Below are positions 59,202-64,000 of a stretch of 64,000 nt of DNA, piece after piece. The stretch comes from Heterohyrax brucei (taxonomy: Eukaryota; Chordata; Mammalia; Hyracoidea; Procaviidae), in NCBI GenBank assembly GCA_028571685.1, contig CM053166.1, positions 59,854,111 to 59,918,110 of the forward strand, read 5' to 3'. The position numbers and the translations under genes are program-made. Numbering within the stretch: the first letter of the stretch is position 1; every line of letters starts with the position of its first letter. The notes below the pieces were generated by a model, which saw nothing but the letters and a program-made list of their open reading frames with translations, was not told the DNA's origin and searched no databases.

Positions 59202-60867
59202 CTGCTATGTTTTGTATAAGGTCTAGGAGGGCTCTCTATATAATCCTTTTGTATTCACCTTTCGATAACTTCAGAAAAACTTCTTCATCCGGAAAGTTCT
59301 TTGGTTGTTTCATTTGGGGGCCTTCTGAAGCCATGAATAATTTCCTGGTTACAGCTTTCTCCAGAGTCTGTTGCTATTTGGGCTTCATGTGAGTCAATAA
59401 TGGCTGAGAGAGATGCTGTGAGGATGGACTGCCTTTGTTTCTCTAAGCCGTCTTAAAATGAAAGGTAAAAGGTATCTGACCACTTGCCAGGTCAGCCAGG
59501 TTTTCAGGTATATAGGGCCCTCTTCCCAACTGGCAAAATAAGCACCTCTATTTGAACTAATTCAAAACGCAGCAAGGCTACTGCCCTGTTGGCCTCTGCT
59601 GACAGGCCCCAGCCATAGATGACACTGTGTAAAATGGTGCTTTTCTGCCATCAAAGTGCTCTCCTACAGGCAGGCATGGCCTCCAAGCCTAGGGATTAGG
59701 TCTCACTGAGGCCTCCATATCCAAGATGGCGTTCTGCACAAGGTCGCTGCCTGGCACCTACATACAAACTACACTATGGCAGAGGAAGAAAGAGAGGCCA
59801 GATGTGGTCAGATGCACAGACACCTAAGCCAGGCTCTCAAAATATGTAAATTTTTCCTGCCTATCCCACCAGCAGTGTTTCTGATACTAGCTGCTAGTCA
59901 AGACCCAGCTCTGCCAGCCTGCCAAGACAGAGAAAAAAAAGTCAAAATGATGAGTTACCTTCGGTCTGTGAAAGCACGGACTGGCCAGAAGCAGGAGTCA
60001 GCTAAAGAGAGGAGATTTTCTGTTCAGTGGTATGAAGTTCAAATTAACAGCCCTATGTTGTGTCCTAGGGCTCACTAGGTGTCCAGAAGGCTCCATTTAA
60101 TTGTCAATTCAGGTCTTGGTTTCCAGAGAGATTTAGGGAGATGTGTGCTTAGTCTGACATCTTGACTCCGCCCCCTATTCTAGTTTTGGTTGGTATTTTT
60201 TTTATTACCTTTTCAATCTCTTCCTTTGTAACAAGTTTACTAAGCTGTTCTGCTTCTCTGTGTGATAATTTTGGTAGGTGATATGATTCTAGAAATTTGT
60301 TCATTTCCTCTACGTTTTCAAATCTGTTGGAGTTCAGTCTTTCATAGTACTCTATTATGGTACTTTTGATTTCTGTTACATCTGTTGTGACATCTCCCAT
60401 CTCGTTTCTTATTCAAGTTTTTTGTTTCCTTTCTTGTTTTTCTTTTGTAAGTTTAGCCAACCAATGGTTTATCAGCTTTGTTGATCTTTTCAAAGAACTA
60501 GCTTTTGGTTGTGCTAATTTTTTCAGTTGCTCTTCTATCTGTATTTCATTTAGTTTGGGTATAATCTTTATTATCTATTTTCTTCTGGTGCCGGAGGAGT
60601 TCCTTGTTGTTCTCTTCTTGTTCAAGCTGTAGGGTTAATTCTTTGGTTTCGGTCCTTCCTTCCAGATGTGTGCATTTACAGAGATAAATTGACATCTGAG
60701 CACTGCTTTGGCTGTATCCCATAGGTTCTGGTAGGATGTGTTTTCTTTCTCATCTGATTCCGTGAATTTACTTATTTTGTCCTTGATTTCTTCTATAACC
60801 CATGACTTTTGAGCAAAGTGTTGGTCAGTTTCCATGAGTTCAAATTTCTACCGTGTTTTTTCTGTTA

Positions 60868-60878
60868 AGCCAAGTGCC
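60868..60878 (-). repeat. 11-bp SINE-tail scrap with 13-bp target duplication
   Basis: AGCCAAGTGCC, reversed tail end, between two copies of GTTTTTTCTGTTA (60855-60867, 60879-60891). The L1 at 57250-57290 has a single copy of that site. Confidence 0.8.
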
Positions 60879-62949
60879 GTTTTTTCTGTTACTCATTTCA
60901 AATTTTATGGCTTTATGATCCAATAAGATGCTTTGCAATAATTCAAGGATTTGGATTTTGTTGAGACTTGCTTTATATCTTGACATACGGTCTATTCTGG
61001 AACATGTTCCATGTGCATGGGAGAAGAAGGTGTACTTATCTGTTGATGGGTAAAAAGTTCTGTATATGTTGATAAGGTCTAGTTAGTTTTCACAGTAAGA
61101 TCTTCTGTATCTTTACTAAACTTTTTTTCTGGATGATTTGTCCATTATTGAAAGTGGAGTGTTGAAGTCTCCAACTATTATTGTGGAGTGATCTATCTCA
61201 TTTCAATGTTGTCAGTGGTTGATGTATTTAGATATATTCAGATGCATGTATCAGGTGCATAAATATTTAATATTGATATGTTCTGCCTATGTATTGAACC
61301 TTTCAGCAATAAATAGTGACGATCTTTGTCTACAATGGTGGATTCTACATTAAAGTCTATTGTATCTGAGATTAGTATTGCCACTCCTGTTCTTTGTATT
61401 TTGTTAGCTTGGTATATATCTTTCTGTCCTTTGATTTTGAGTTTGTTCAGATCTTTGAGTCTAAGGTGTGTTTCTTGTAAGCAGCATGTAGACAGATCAT
61501 AATTTTTGATCCAGCTTGTTATTCTTTGTGTCATTACTGGAGCATTCAGTCAATTTGCATTCAGTGTAATTACTGATAGATATATATTCAGTGTTGTCAT
61601 TTTGATGCTTTAATTTTTGTGCTGTTGATGTTGTCTTTGTTCCACTTAATATTCTGTTTTGGATTGTTTTTCTTTATGAATATTCTTTTCATCTTTTTCA
61701 GTGTTGGTTTTGTGTCTGTTGAAACTGCTGTAATGTGTTTCTGGTTTTGATGTGTATTATTGTTAATTTGCTTTGTGGCTACCCCTTTGTTCCCCTCTAA
61801 CGTTCTAGGTTTATACCAGTCTTTAACTTCTTTATATTTCCTTCACTTCCTCTCCATCTGAAAGGACTATAAATACTGTAATATATCCATCTTTGTAGTG
61901 TAATGTTTTCATAGCTTATGCATTGAGATCTCTGTTTCCCTAATTTTCCTATTTTAGCTTTGGCTGATCTTTGTGCCTTTCCTAACTAATCAGGACTCTG
62001 GATGCTGTGATCTGCATTTCATCCTTGGGTATACATCTGGTGTTATTGATTTTCTACTTGAAGAACTTTCTTCAGTATTTCTTGTAACTTTGTTTTGTTT
62101 TTTGCAAAGTGTCTAAGCTTCTGCTTGCCTGAGAATTTCCTAATTTCACTGGCATATTTGAAAAAAAAATTGCAGGATATATAATTCTTGGTTGGAAGTT
62201 TTTTCTTTAAGGTTTTGTGTGTGTCATCCCATTGCCTTCCTGCCAACAAGGTTTTGGCTGAAAAGTCAGAAGGCAGTCTACAAGAATTCTCTTTGTATGT
62301 CAGTTTTTGTTTAAGCCTAGCTGCCTTTAAGTGCCTCTCCTTATGGTTCCTTTTTGTTAAACTTCATTATACTATGTCTTGGTGTCTTTCTTTTGGGGTC
62401 TACTTTTTGTGAAATTAGATGAGCATCTTGAATAGCTATCTTCTCTTCTTTTATGATGTCCTGGAAGTTTTCTGTCAGTAGCTCTTCATCAGTTCTTTCT
62501 GTATTCCCTCCCTGTTCTGGAACTCCATTTACAAGTAAATTATTCCTCTTGATAGAGTGCAACATGATTCTTAATGCTTCTTCATTTTTCTTGATTCTTT
62601 TGTCTGATTTCTCCTCATACATACTGGTGTCATTTGTGCTATCTTCAGTCTCCTTGATTCAGCATTCCATTTCCTCAATCTTATTCTTTTGGCTTTGCAT
62701 TAAATTGTCTAACTCTGTAATTTTATTATTGATCTGCTGCATTTCAGATTTTTCGTGTTGTTGGAGTTCATATAGTTTGCTTAATTTTTTTAATTTTTTT
62801 CTGCTGCACTTTGTTCAATCAGTATCCTAAGATCTAGAAGTGATCCTCACATAATTCTTTTATTTTCTACCTTTGCTAATTTTGGAAAAGCTTTTTCATC
62901 TGGGACATTTTTCATTCTTTGGGGAGTTTTCCAGAGCCATGGTGGTCTG

Positions 62950-64000
62950 CTTTTTTTAAATGTTTATATATTGATTGTTGTTTTCATGCCATCAGAAAGC
63001 TGTTCAGCTTCACCAGTGTAAGACCAGCAGAAGCTGTAGCATAGCTTCAAGAAGGGAGTGAGTAATGGCACTGCTAGACTTGGCCACCAGTTGCCACTGC
63101 ATTTTCTAGTTGCAGCTGTCTTAAGTACATCTTCTCTGGTCAGAGACATGCTGACCATCCCAGTGGGGCTGCTCAGTTTGTCAGCTAGGCCCTCAGGAGT
63201 GGCAGGCCTCACCTCCTGGCTGACAAAGATGGAGACCTACTTGTGCCAGATCTCCAGAGTCATGCCAGCGGAGAAGGGAGGAGGGAATTGCATTGCCACA
63301 CTTTGCCCCCACTGCATTCTCTAGATGTGATTGTCTTAAAAAGTGCTTTTCTACTGAGAGAGGTGTTATCCAGCATCATCCAATGCCAGCTGGGCCCTCA
63401 GATGTGGCAGGTCCTGCCTCCTAGCTGACAAAGATGGTGAACTATTTGTGGAGTCTCTCAGGGGCCCCATCAGCAGATGCTATGATGTAGCTCAGAGAAA
63501 GGAAGGGGAGAGGTACTGTCACACTCAGCCACTGGCCTCCACTGTGTTCTCTTGATGCCACTGTCTTAAAAAACAGCCTTCCTGCTGAAAGAGAAACTGT
63601 CCAGTCAGGTGCTGTTGCTCAGCATGGCAGCCAGCTCCAACTGGGCCTTCAGGTGTGGCTGACTCTGCCTTTCACCTTACTAAGATGGCATCCTACCTGT
63701 GCTGCCTCTGCTGCATTGTACCAATGGAATCTATGGCACAGCTCAGAGAAGAGAGGGGGGAAGACCACTGGTACCCTCAGCTACCAGCCACTACTGGGTT
63801 CTCTAGATGTGACTGTATTAAGTACAGCCTCTCTGCTCTGAGAGATGCTTTCTACTTAAGCACTGCCACTCAGCATGACAGCCAGCCCCTGCCGTGCTCT
63901 CAGGCTCAGCAGGCCCAGTCCCAGTCTCCCAGTTAACAAAGATGACATCTTTACCTGTAAGCGTCTGAGCCTCTGCACCAGCAGAAATGGGATCCTTTGT
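62950..64000 (-). repeat. L1 5' UTR with tandem monomers
   Basis: Four related units of about 215-250 bp, aligned on 'tctagatgtgattgtcttaa'-like cores near 63117, 63331, 63561 and 63813. The array continues past the window end. Confidence 0.7.

Larger units (their letters stand above)
51521..60176 (-). mobile_element. Nearly complete L1 with nested MaLR element
   Basis: Minus strand: 3' UTR (51521-52430), ORF2 (52430-57952, split at 54636-56307), spacer, ORF1 (about 58350-59400), 5' UTR to 60176. It keeps the longest L1 frames in the window (53624-54364 and 56714-57952) but has stops, so it is inactive. Confidence 0.87.
60177..64000 (-). mobile_element. L1: ORF2 start, ORF1 and 5' UTR
   Basis: Minus-strand L1 running off the window. 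ORF2 endonuclease region 60177-61560 (frame 61238-61534 retains LQETHL), ORF1 about 61900-62930, 5' UTR from about 62950. Confidence 0.83.

Noticed and set aside
1..64000. CRISPR array, bacterial operon, tRNA or rRNA gene
   Set aside because: Nothing of the kind is visible. The only tRNA-like sequences are SINE heads.

Overview
The window looks like the nuclear genome of an afrotherian mammal, probably a paenungulate (elephant, sirenian or hyrax). The reasons are tRNA-derived AfroSINEs, a BovB-like RTE LINE of the kind known from Afrotheria, and many degenerate L1s. I see no host protein-coding gene, exon or RNA gene. Almost all the long open frames belong to mobile elements. Family names for old repeats come from recognition by eye, not from a database search.

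The main feature is a nearly complete, young class II (betaretrovirus-like) endogenous retrovirus at 1839-9368, on the minus strand. It has two 383-bp LTRs that differ at one position, a 6-bp target duplication, a tRNA-Lys1,2-like primer site, a splice donor, and open gag, pro (dUTPase, protease, G-patch) and pol (RT, RNase H, integrase) frames. The two frame junctions carry classic -1 slippery heptamers. Only env is broken: it has an in-frame stop and a large internal deletion. What remains of env is of the gammaretrovirus/type-D kind. The provirus sits inside an older L1 that is also on the minus strand.

The rest is layered repeats. 1-1838 plus 9375-12684 is minus-strand L1. 12685-26224 is the least repeat-dense part: AfroSINEs, RTE pieces, old LTRs, an L1 3' end, a MIR, and several stretches where I recognise nothing. 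26225-46900 is a pile of minus-strand L1s, including one apparently full-length copy (30086-37955) with a 12-bp target duplication, plus solo and complete MaLR-type LTR elements and a mariner scrap. 46901-51520 has a SINE, an MLT2-like LTR and the longest RTE copy. 51521-64000 is two more minus-strand L1s, one of them holding a second MaLR element.

A second theme is a scatter of extremely short insertions, about 11-49 bp, that are only the 3' tail of an AfroSINE subfamily (core GGCACTTGGCTTGG). Five are flanked by convincing target duplications of 5-13 bp. The tail resembles the 3' end of the RTE elements in the same window, so RTE-driven, extremely 5'-truncated retrotransposition is the simplest explanation.
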